From Zygnema cylindricum (Eukaryota > Streptophyta > Zygnematophyceae > Zygnematales > Zygnemataceae), in contig JBBHKE010000932.1 of NCBI GenBank assembly GCA_037447655.1, positions 95,479 to 159,478 of the forward strand: DNA of 64,000 nucleotides, given 5' to 3'. A program made the translations under genes and the position numbers. Below are positions 9,550 through 18,668 of the stretch, one piece after another. The first letter of the stretch is position 1. Every line of letters begins with the position of its first letter. The notes under the pieces were generated by a model. That model was not told the origin of the DNA and made no database searches. It was given only the letters and a program-made list of their open reading frames with translations.

Positions 9550-10640
9550 AAGACTATAGGGGATTGTGAGCGGTCAAGTGCCGCGGCCTCAAGCAAGGTT
9601 TGGATTTCCATCTGGGTTTAGTGGAAATCCATTTACAGCAGGAACTCTAGAGGAAGAACAGACATATACGAAGGGAGAAAGTATCATTGTGGAAAAGGGA
9701 AAGGAGAAGGGGAAGTACAAACTCACACCGATAGCCACTGGGTCTATACCACCAGCGCCTGTCAGAAAAACTGAGGCAAATTATATAGAGATCTGGGACT
9801 TCAACAAGGCAAATTATATAGAGATTTGGGACTTCAACAACACAGTGGCAACTCATTTCATTCCCGGACGTGTCACTCAATCAGTTGCTATACCTCACCT
9901 CCATGTGGATAAGGCGGTCGAGTTGTGAGAGGCTCTTGTAAATATTTACAAGAGTGGTACAATTCAGCAGCGGAAGTTAGCAGACCACAAACTGCAAGCA
10001 TATGTTTACAAAGGAAGAAAGATGTTTAATTTCTGCAAGGACTTGTCCAGATTGTTTATAGAGTTAGAGGGTGCTGGAAAAAGGGAGACCGAGAAAGAGA
10101 AGGTGAACATTCTTTTAATGAAACTGGAGTATGAGTATGAAAACATCATTAACAGGGTTCAAGACTTGCCGGATCATCAATGGATTTTGAACTCCGTCGT
10201 TAAAATGGTCTTCGTTTGAGAAAGTACCATTGAGATCTGGAGAGGAGGAAAGAGTGGCCAAGCCTTAGCCATTGGAACTAATTAGAGGGATGAAAATCTA
10301 AAGAAACATAACGGAAACTTTGGAGGAGGAGGGGGAGGGAATCAACAAAATGATTACAGACCTAGGCCCCCAAAAGAGCTTTGTCATTTTTGCAAGAAGC
10401 TAGGGCATTTAGAGCCGAGTGTACTCGATTGACGAAGTTGAGGATTAAGGAGGGAAAGATTGGTTGTTCAGCTAGAGGGAAGAAGAAGGCACTCGTGGTA
10501 ACAGAAGTAACGGGAGGAGACTCCGATGACAATGATGGGGAGCATCTCCTCAACGAGGAGTTAGAGGTGAAAACTGAGTCGGAGATTCCAAGGAAGAAGT
10601 TTCGGTGGAGTGAAAGAAAAACCCGAAGAAGATTGGATCA
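9550..10640 (+). pseudogene. Copia element 2 gag and zinc knuckle remnant
   Basis: The plus frame at 9566-9928 encodes a gag-like segment with HFIPGRVTQSVAIPHLHVDK. The frame at 10022-10219 encodes a later capsid part (LIELEGAGKRETEKEKVNIL-like, with NRVQDLPDHQWIL). The zinc knuckle begins LCHFCKKLGH at about 10380 but loses its last Cys to a one-base frameshift; the Cys (RAECTRLTKLR) is in the neighbouring frame. Several stops intervene. An in-frame 33-bp duplication is present at 9775-9840. Confidence 0.75.
9775..9840 (+). repeat. 33-bp tandem duplication inside copia gag
   Basis: The unit starting ggcaaattatatagagat occurs at 9775 and again at 9808 with one visible difference (atctggg versus atttggg). 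It repeats 11 codons in frame (ANYIEIWDFNK, then ANYIEIWDFNN). Confidence 0.9.
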
Positions 10641-11156
10641 TTGACTTTGGAGCCTCTATGCATATGTTGGAGAGAAGCATATGTTATCAAAATGCGGAAG
10701 ATTCCTATGGTAAAGATAGAGTATGGGGATGGGAGAATATTGACCACTACTTTAGTTGGATCTATGGATTTGAGAGTCTTCGTTGAAGAACAGACATCCA
10801 TATGTACTCTTTATTCCAAAGTTGAACAAAAACCTTATCTCTACGTCGGTCTTAGATGATAGAGGTTTTGAGACTAGTTCTAACAAAGGAGTCTTTGTTG
10901 CTACTAATGAGGATGAGGTATATTTCACTGCTGAAAAGGGTAGCCAAGGAATGTTTAAGCTGAATTTGAGTAATGGGAAGACGGCAGTTTACTATGCCGG
11001 TGTTAGTGACTTGATGATTTGGCATAAGAGATTGGGGCATGTGCATCTAAATAGACTCAAAGAAATGAAGAAAATGGGAGTAGTTGAGAGAATTGATTTT
11101 GGGGATGATGAGATCTTCAATGATTGTAGTGGATGTGTTCAAGGTAAGGCTCATAG
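10641..11156 (+). pseudogene. Copia element 2 protease and pre-integrase region, broken
   Basis: The protease signature survives weakly as IDFGASMHM-like codons near 10635-10670, with IKIEYGDGRI-type sequence after it. The frame 10783-11208 encodes the pre-integrase: FIPKLNKNLIST, DEVYFTAEKGSQGM, WHKRLGHVHLNRLKEM and the zinc-binding CSGCVQGKAHS. The HLNRL and CxxC residues are kept. The frame is cut at 11156 by the antisense solo LTR, so the last 17 or so residues of that ORF are LTR-derived. Confidence 0.85.
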
Positions 11157-11851
11157 TGCAATTCTGTGTCCTCTATTGGACTACAGTATACTGGAAGCCT
11201 CTAGATAGTTGTTAACTAGCCCACTTTAACCCACAGCCACAGCTGGCCAAAAAGTCACACTAACAATTTGACTGCACCCTTGTGCAGCCTGGACTTCCCT
11301 GAGTCCGTAGCAAAAAGAATCATTGAAAACGGCCAACCAGGCGATAAGTTATGAGGCAGTAAAAATGCCAATTTGTACAAACTCTCAAAGGGAGAGGTGA
11401 CTGCCTACCAAAATTTTCTAAGTCCTGATTTCCTCTAATAACTTCTATCTACTGAAGTACGGACCAATCAGATTACTGTACCGTACCAAAAAGTACTACT
11501 GCCAGTGTACCTTTTGTACGGCCTATGTACGACAGGACTATTAAGCGGACGCGTGTCTCCTTTTCACTCGTCCGTACATTCCTCGGAATTCCTATGACCG
11601 AATGTCATCTCTCCACGTGGCTCCAGGTCATGCCACGTCACTAAACGCCAAAGTGACTACTCCGGGATTTCGGTGATGATGTGCGCCGTTGGATTTGCAG
11701 CGAGACGCAATCTTGGCCGTAATAAATACTTGCGCGATATTTGTTTCGTTGTCGAAACAAAATGCGTGGTATCCGTTTTGAATTGGTACATTTATAAAAC
11801 TGTATCTATGTACGCCGTACACAGTTTTAGTTAAATGGATTTGCTCCTTTC

Positions 11852-11852
<1 letters not shown>

Positions 11853-11903
<51 letters not shown>

Positions 11904-11913
11904 ATACTATAGC

Positions 11914-11981
<68 letters not shown>

Positions 11982-12010
11982 ATATATATATATCACATAC
12001 TATAGCATTT
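11853..12010. repeat. Paired (AT)n microsatellites within solo LTR
   Basis: Two long AT-dinucleotide runs (about 11853-11900 and 11917-11991) are each followed by the same 17-mer, cacatactatagcattt. The first run and tag were probably duplicated to give the second. Confidence 0.85.
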
Positions 12011-12036
12011 AGCATTGGTCTTTTTCTAGTAGGATA

Positions 12037-12112
12037 AAGTTGACCACTATCGGCCAGCTTGACGAACCGCAGGTACCGGGATCAAATCGTAGGTTCGTCA
12101 GGTATATTTTTA
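12037..12112 (+). other. tRNA-like segment inside solo LTR, antisense to the LTR
   Basis: Read on the plus strand: a tctagtaggataaagttg D-arm-like stretch, then GGATCAAATCG about 40 nt later, 9 of 11 matches to a GGTTCAAATCC B-box. It corresponds in position and sequence to the antisense segments of the element 2 LTRs. Confidence 0.5.
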
Positions 12113-12303
12113 GTAGCCTTAAAAATATCTGCCTGTTGAACTAAGGCAGCCATAGATCAACCACTCTCTCTATCCTTCAATGACTACAACAAGTATGGGG
12201 GCTAGAGAGAGGAGGTGTAGGCAGGTTGTCTGTCCTTTTTCTTTTCCTTTTATACTAACATTTTAAACCTAGAAAATACTCAAGAAATCTATTAATTTTA
12301 ACA

Positions 12304-15011
12304 CATAGATTACCTTTCCCAAATACCGCTACCTATAAAGGTGTAAAGGTCCTAGATCTAGTTCACACTGACATATGGGGAATGGCCAAATTACCGTCGG
12401 TCGGAGGAAAGAGGCTTATGCTTACCATTACCGATGATTTGTCTAGATACCCTAGGGTGTGCTTCTTCAAGAATAAATCTGAGGTACAAGCTTACTTCAA
12501 ACAGTAAAAAGCATGGAGTGAGAAGCTCCATGAGACACCTATAAAGAGAGTGAGGAGTGATAATGGGGGGGAATACACCTCTAATCAATTTGAGGATTAT
12601 TTAAAAAAGGAAGGGGTTCAACACCAAAAGACTGCTCCAAAGAATCCAAAACAAAACGGTGTAGCCGAAAGACTAAATAGGACACTAACTGAAAGTGCCC
12701 GGAGTATGTTATCGGACAAAAAGATAAGAAAACGTTTCTGGGCAAAAGCTATGAATTGTGCTAATTATCTTAAGAATAGAGTCCTTACCTCGGCGGTGAA
12801 AGGTCAAACCCCTTTTGAATGATGGACCGGAAGAAAGCCGGATATCTCTCACTTAAAGGTGTTCGGAATTCAAGTTTTTAGTCTAAACTCACAAAAATCT
12901 GATTGGAAATTACATGCAAGGGGAAAGCCGAGGTACTTACTTGGATATGATGAAAATGTAAAGGGATATAAAGTCTATGATCTCGGAAAGGAGGATATCA
13001 TTCTAGTAAAATACTTGAAAGTTACAGATGAAGGAAAGTCCGTGGATCCATTCAAATACACCAAACCCGCCAGAATTAGAATTTAATCAGAAAGTGAGGT
13101 AGATTCATCTTCTTCTAACCTAACTCCGGCTCAGCCAGCTCTTGCAGATGAAGAAGACATCCTCACCGAGAGTGACTCTTTGTTGGAGCAACAGTTTCCG
13201 GCTCGAACTGAAAAAGAGGACGATGAAAGGTTGGAAATGGACTCCACGGATAGGGGAGAAAAAACAGAGATGGATGTCACAGATAGAGGAGAATTTGAAG
13301 TCTTTCGAAGATATCCGAGACTACCTTCAATTCCGGCATCCGACTTTGAAAGAGGAAGGAGAAGTAGCAAAAGGCTACAAGAAAGATACGTAAATAACAA
13401 GGTAACGAAGCTGTCCCATTTGAGTGAACCCAGAACATATTTGGAGGCAATTAATAGTCCAAAACTCAGTAGATAGGTGACAGCAATTTATGAGGAAATG
13501 GCTTCCATTATAGAAGCAAACACATGGGAGTTGGTGGACTCTCTTTTGGACAAAAAAAAGATTGGATGCAAGTGGGTATTTAAGTTAAAACTCAACCCGG
13601 ATAGCAGTATCGAGCGATACAAGGCAAGATTAGTGGCAAAAGGATTCACACAAAAAAAAGGGATCGACTATGAGGAGACCTTTGCTCCGTTTGTCAGATT
13701 TCCCTCGGTCCGGATTCTACTTAGTTTGGCGGCAGCGCAAGACATAGAGATACACCAGATGGATATTAAAACTGTTATCTTACACGGAGAATTGGAGGAA
13801 AAAATATTCATGCTACAACCCAAAGGGTTTGTGGAGAAGGGAGAAGAAAGCAAGGTGTGCAGGTTGATAAAGTCCTTTTATGGACTTAAGCACGCACCGC
13901 GCCAATGGAAGAAGAAACAGGACGAGTTTTTGACAAGTTTCGGAAACATCCAAATCAGTTCAGATCATTCTATTTATCTATTTGAGGACAAGGAAGGTAT
14001 AATTTTCATTGCCATCTATGTTGATGATTTGCTTGTCTTGAGTAAATCAATGGAGAAAATCAATAGGATGAAATAGGATCTAAAGGGTAGATTTGAAATG
14101 AAGGATTTGGGATAAGCAAAATATATTCTCGGAATTCAGATGGAGAGGGAAAGAGGAAAGGAAATCATTAGATTAACTCAAAAGAAATAAATTGAAAACA
14201 TGAACCACAAATTTCAAATGGATAAAGCAAATAGTAATACTACTCTAATGGATTTAAATAAGGGAAACGAGGGGAGTATAGAATGGGAAGTTGTGGTTTT
14301 GGATGAGGAGTTAGGACCGGAGGAAAGAAAGTTTATTGAAACTATTCCGTATAAACATGTTGTCGGCAGTTTGATAGACTTTATAAATGTACCCGTTTTG
14401 ACATAACAACATCTTTAGGAGTCTTAAGCAGAAGGTTGAATGACCCTAGGAAGAAAGACTGGGAAGCAGCCAAGAGGGTAATGCGGTACTTGGTAGGAAC
14501 AATAGATCTATGGTTGCATTTGGCAGGGGATAATATTGACATCACCACTTGGAGTGATGCCACTTAAGGGGATGCTCGGATGAAGAGATGTACTTTTGGG
14601 TATGTGTTGTATGTTGGAAATAGGGCTTGTTGTTGGAGCAGCAAGCAACAAAAGGTAATTGCTTAGTCCACCATGGAGGATGAGTATATGGCCTCTTGTT
14701 TACCTGTGAAAGAATTGATGTGGGTAAAATATTTGCTTCAAGAACTTGGCTATATGAAGGATGGAGTGCATAAGATTTTTTGTGATAATCAAGCTACAAT
14801 TGCAATTGCAGCAAATCCAAAACATCACTTTAAAAAAAAGCACATGGATACCAAACTGAGTTTTGTTAGGGAAGAGGTTGAAAACAAAATCATAAGTTTG
14901 GAATATAGACCAGGTGGGGAGATGGTAGCAGACAATATGACAAAACCAGTGCCTTTCCCTAAGTTAGTATTTTGCAGAGAGGAGTGTGGGTTAAAACAAA
15001 AGATAGATTAG
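12304..15011 (+). pseudogene. Copia element 2 integrase, reverse transcriptase and RNase H, broken
   Basis: Plus strand. The integrase core has VLDLVHTDIWG (first catalytic Asp), then SDNGGEYTSNQF and PKQNGVAERLNRTL (second Asp and Glu region). A stop precedes KAWSEKLHE. After the acidic linker, 13477-14076 encodes RT: ERYKARLVAKGFTQ, IHQMDIKTVILHGELEEKIF, and IYVDDLLVLSK with the catalytic YVDD. Stops interrupt just after it (near 14075 and 14113). 14673-15011 encodes RNase H and the C-terminus: EYMASCLPVKELMW, FCDNQATIAIAANP and KKKHMDTKLSFVREEV. All domains are present, but the reading frame is not intact. Confidence 0.88.
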
Positions 15012-15024
15012 AAAATAAGGGGAG
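15012..15024 (+). other. Polypurine tract of copia element 2
   Basis: The purine-rich run AAAATAAGGGGAG lies directly before the 3' LTR start at 15025. That is the expected place for the plus-strand primer in LTR retrotransposons. Confidence 0.75.
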
Positions 15025-16038
15025 TTTTGAAATAATGTATTTTAAAACGTCTATCTTTGATAAACATAAAAGGAAAAGAAAAGGAACAAAACTAGAGCAG
15101 CTTGCCTCTTGCCCCACTCTCCAAGTCCCCACACATGCCGCAGTCACTAAAGAATGGAGAAAGAGTTGGAGCCATGGCTGCCTATACAGTCCACGAGAGA
15201 GACAACAGAAACAGTTCCCCTTACCAAAAGGTGACTGCCGGACCCAGGATTTGATCTTGGTACCTACTGTCTTTTAAAATAGCCGGTTGCCGATAGCTTT
15301 GTCCTATAGACTAGGACCTGTGCTGGGATATATGGGGTGTGAAATGTATTTAAACATGAACACGTAGGTGATTACATTTAACTAGGAAAACGGACGTAGG
15401 AACATAGATTCAGTCGTACGAAATGTACCCGACAAAACAAATGATGCAAACATTTATTTCAACGACTTGTATCAAAAGCCGATGTCCGATCGGACGACCA
15501 TGGAGCAAGCGGACATCCCGGAATGGTCGCTTTGGCGGTTTGCGGTCACTATCATACCGGATGACACGTGGCAGCATCTCATTGACTTTCGTAATCTTCG
15601 GGACACATCTCAACGAGTTTGGATGTGACGGGCGTCACCTTTGTGATCATGTCGTACAATGGTCGTACACAAAGTTCTCCGACGCCTGTACTTTTTTGTA
15701 CTGCACATTCTTGTGATTGGTAGCGTACTTCACTAGAAGGGGGTTTCACAGGGGTTTGGGACTTAGAAAATTTAGAAGTAGTCGCCTCTCTCAGTGAGGG
15801 CTTTTGTATTTATATGCTATCTTTGGCTAGCCATAACTTACTGCTCAGGGGAGCAAATGCAGAAATTCTTTTTGCATCTGACTCAAGGAAGTCAGGCCTT
15901 CACACGGGTGAAGCTAGTAAAAACTCTTGCTAGCCCGTGTGCTTTATATTTGGTGTTAAAATCATTAGCGGAAATATTATTCTAGAGGCTTCATATAGGC
16001 TGGAAATTTTGTGGGCCAATGGAGGTCACAGAATTACA
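15025..16038 (+). repeat. 3' LTR of copia element 2
   Basis: A 1014-bp copy of 8458-9472, ending AGAATTACA. Its first dinucleotide has mutated from TG to TT. An antisense tRNA-like segment is present at about 15246-15320. Many substitutions relative to the 5' LTR indicate an old insertion. Confidence 0.9.
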
Positions 16039-17562
16039 CATGTACGTGCAACCTTTGGCAACTTGCTCTAAGGAAAAGTTACACTTACGGTTTTGTACTT
16101 GTAGGCTAACGATATTGGCCCTCTGATGCAAAAGATATGATGTGGTCGTTCGAGCAGCCAAGAATGTACGGCGCGTGACAAAATAAAGAAAAATGGCCAG
16201 GAGTACGGGGAAATCATGTACCTTCATTTTGGATCCGCCAGCTTGCAGTTGTCATCATCGAAGACAAACAAGTTCAGACATGCTTAATAATTTTTACGCC
16301 ACTTAAAACTTCATTTCTCCATCACACAATTGGCCGATTTTTAATTTGAGACCGCCAATCGGAAGGTAAGAATCTCATTGTTTGATCACAACAGTCGCAT
16401 CCATAATCCAACAGGTGTGTATGAAGAAAATATGTTTCAAGTGGCAAAAAAAACATGTAAACGTAATTTGAAAGTGCATACGATACTGTATGGCACACTT
16501 TTTGTACCGTAAGGGTACTTAAGCATGTAACCGAAACTTGGTCTTGCTACTTTGTTTTTTAGCAAAGATTCTCCGTTCAACTTTCAAAGCATTCGTATGC
16601 AAATAAATGAAATCGTAATTTTAGATTGTGACGGATGTAGATGTGGGTGTAATTTGAGACGATTGTAGACGCGTATAAAACTCGCGACAATTGATGACGT
16701 TTACAAAATAGACACGGTTATAGACGTCTAACTACTTGTTACATTGTAGATGTTTAGGGTTTGTGACATTTTGACGTCACGCGTACGTATAATAGCGTCG
16801 ATGTCACAAATTCTAGAACATTTGGCCATGGTTTCCCGATTCTTGTTTTTCGTGCGTTCTCACTCTACTTTGCACCAAAATAAGCTAAAAGACAGCCAAA
16901 AGAAATGTTTTTTATAGATCTTTCATTTGATACCTTTCTTGCCTTTTTTCCATTGCAAGAATTGTGAGATAGACGCGTTAGTGGGAGAGGGAGAGAGAAA
17001 GAGGCGCTTTCACGGACTTCGCTTTTGCGAAATGGCTTCCATTGGTCGAAACCCCCTCCATGGCCCCTGTACGGAAAAAAGCACAAGGAAAAAAGTCACG
17101 CACAGACTGGAAATGTGCGGTGGGTTTTTTTTTGGTACTCCACGCTCAAAAACTGTAAAAAAATTCTGGCACGTGCGGCAGTACCTGCCTATTCGTTTAC
17201 CTCATGGAACTTTATTTAAAATCACCTCGCGAGGTGATTGCTTCGCCCTAGACGACAAGTTGCAGTACATTTTAAGTTGTAAAGTTAACGCAACTTGTAC
17301 GGTGTTAATTTCATTTTTTTGGTACGGCTGCCGATTTTCTCGTTTTTTTCTAAGTTATGGAGGAAAACGACAGAAAATAACTGTAACTTTAGCACATGCG
17401 CAAGTACCCTTATTGGCAGCGTTTCTCACTTATGAAGTTTTCATTCTTTGTATTTTTATTGACGTACGCTTTTGTACGCCAAGTTTAATCGGGTTCAATA
17501 TGGTAGAAATAGCAAAGAATTTAAGGCGAAGATAACCTCCCGCCTTTCTATGTTGCGAAATC
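16039..17562. other. Repeat-derived intergenic region between copia element 2 and hAT element
   Basis: No convincing gene. About 16300-16500 is a worn relative of the TA-flanked MITE interior (gaccgccaatcggaaggtaagaatctc). 16505-16815 is the right copy of the dispersed repeat that also sits left of element 1. 17278-17411 is a further repeat whose inverse copy lies at about 36655-36800. The 202-codon open frame at 16927-17535 runs through this repeat, has no recognisable domain, and I do not treat it as a gene. Confidence 0.6.
16505..16815. repeat. Dispersed repeat with degenerate about 30-bp internal units, right copy
   Basis: Begins near gggtacttaagcatgtaaccg and ends gatgtcacaaatt. It is collinear with 2946-3250 and in the same orientation. 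Shared blocks include ttgttttttagc.aagattctccgt, attgtgacggatgtaga and cgcgacaattgatgacgttt. Confidence 0.7.
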
Positions 17563-17570
17563 ACGCACGG

Positions 17571-18381
17571 CAGAGGTCGCAAAAGTCAAAAAAAATCATA
17601 CCCGAAACCGACCGTTTTTTTTTTTCAAAATCTGAGTAACCGACGCCCGACCGAGTTTTGTCACGCTCCAAAATTGTTAACCGTTAACCGACCGTCGTTT
17701 ACGAAAAAAAAAATTAACCGAATCTTGATTTTTCGCGACTAACCGTGCCCGCCCGTAACCGAAAAAGTACAAAATTAATCAATGTACGACGGAATAAGCC
17801 AATAATTACGATTTGTCGCGTTCCCTAAGATTTGCGAAATGAATAGTGTTACTACCGTGTCAGATTTGCGACGCTTTGTCGCGTTCCCTAAGATTTGCGA
17901 AATGAATAGTGTACTACTGTGTCAGATTTGCGACGCTTTGTCGCGTTGCCTAAGATTTGCGAAATGAATAGTGTACTACCGTGTCAGATTTGCGACGCTT
18001 TGTCGCGTTCCCTAAGATTTTCGAAATGAATAGTGTACTACCGTGTCAGATTTGCGACGCCTTGTCGCGTTCCCTTTGATTTGCGAAATAAATAGCTTAC
18101 TACAGTACCGTGTCAGATTTGCGACGCTAATCATGATGCCACGTACTTCCACGATACCAAAAGTACAAAGAACAATAATGTTGGAAAAAAAAAGTACAAA
18201 ATTTTCATTTTTTTTGGTTTTTTGTTTGACCGACCGTAACTGACCGTTTTTTTTTTCCTGGTGAGTCAACCGACCGTAACCGCCCGACCCCCAAAATTTG
18301 GCAACCGAATCCGTTCCGGATCCGGCGCGGGCGGTCGGTTAACGGTCGGTCACGGTTTCGGTTGACCGTTTGCGACCTCTG
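17571..18381. mobile_element. Non-autonomous hAT transposon with internal tandem repeats
   Basis: The left end is CAGAGGTCGCAAA and the right end is its exact inverse (TTTGCGACCTCTG), typical hAT-type termini. The 8-bp host sequence ACGCACGG occurs directly before (17563-17570) and after (18382-18389), a perfect 8-bp target duplication as hAT transposases produce. The element is 811 bp and has no transposase. Subterminal regions carry many CCGACCGTAACCG-like motifs on both sides in inverted orientation, and the centre holds five units of about 62 bp. It lies about 0.3 kb upstream of the PRP16 start codon. Confidence 0.92.
17812..18128. repeat. Five tandem units of about 62 bp inside the hAT element
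   Basis: Units start at 17812, 17875, 17937, 17999 and 18061 (periods 63, 62, 62, 62); the last ends at about 18128. Each contains gatttgcgaaatgaatag and ends in cagatttgcgacg. TTTGCGAC is also the inner part of the element's terminal repeat, so each unit carries a terminal-like motif. Confidence 0.93.
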
Positions 18382-18668
18382 ACGCACGGTATACTGTTTT
18401 CGTGCGACTTTTCAAGTACATTATCGAACGTTTAGGAGATCGGTATAGTATATAACTATATATTATCGTATGCCCTAAATGTTTTGACTCTGGCCACGGA
18501 GGATTCCCGTTACTTCGTGCACACGTCCTCCTGAAGCTCTACCCTCCATGGCTGCAGGAATATTCGCAGAAGCCACAAAGGTTTCAAATTTTGTATCATT
18601 CTTGTGAGCCTTCGAGATTTCGAATTTTCGGACAGCGAATTCCAGCACGTATATTCGCCGAGACGGCC

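Larger units (their letters stand above)
11157..12303 (-). mobile_element. Solo LTR inserted in element 2 integrase
   Basis: A 1147-bp LTR in minus orientation. Its ends are TGTTAAAATTAAT (at 12303) and ACAGAATTGCA (at 11157). The host pentamer CATAG flanks both sides (11152-11156 and 12304-12308), and the integrase frame joins exactly across it (…QGKA then HRLPFP). There are no internal retrotransposon genes, so this is a solo LTR formed by LTR-LTR recombination. It contains two long (AT)n tracts at about 11853-11995, each followed by cacatactatagcattt. Confidence 0.93.
8458..16038 (+). mobile_element. Copia element 2: full-length degenerate Ty1/copia retrotransposon
   Basis: A complete 7581-bp insertion: 5' LTR 8458-9472, primer site 9474-9487, gag to RNase H 9550-15011, polypurine tract just before 15025, 3' LTR 15025-16038. 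The host pentamer CATGT occurs immediately before (8453-8457) and after (16039-16043), a perfect 5-bp target duplication. The domain order (protease, integrase, RT, RNase H) is copia-type. The two LTRs differ at many positions and the coding region has several stops and frameshifts, so this is an old dead copy. A solo LTR is nested in it at 11157-12303. Confidence 0.92.

Noticed and set aside
16927-17535. 202-codon plus-strand open frame
   Set aside because: Half of it lies in a dispersed repeat also found inverted at 36655-36800. There is no recognisable domain and the composition is Phe/Cys-rich, so it is probably a chance ORF.
17812-18128. Regular 62-bp repeats considered as a CRISPR-like array
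   Set aside because: Units are contiguous with no unique spacers, and they lie inside a hAT element with a target duplication in a eukaryotic genome.
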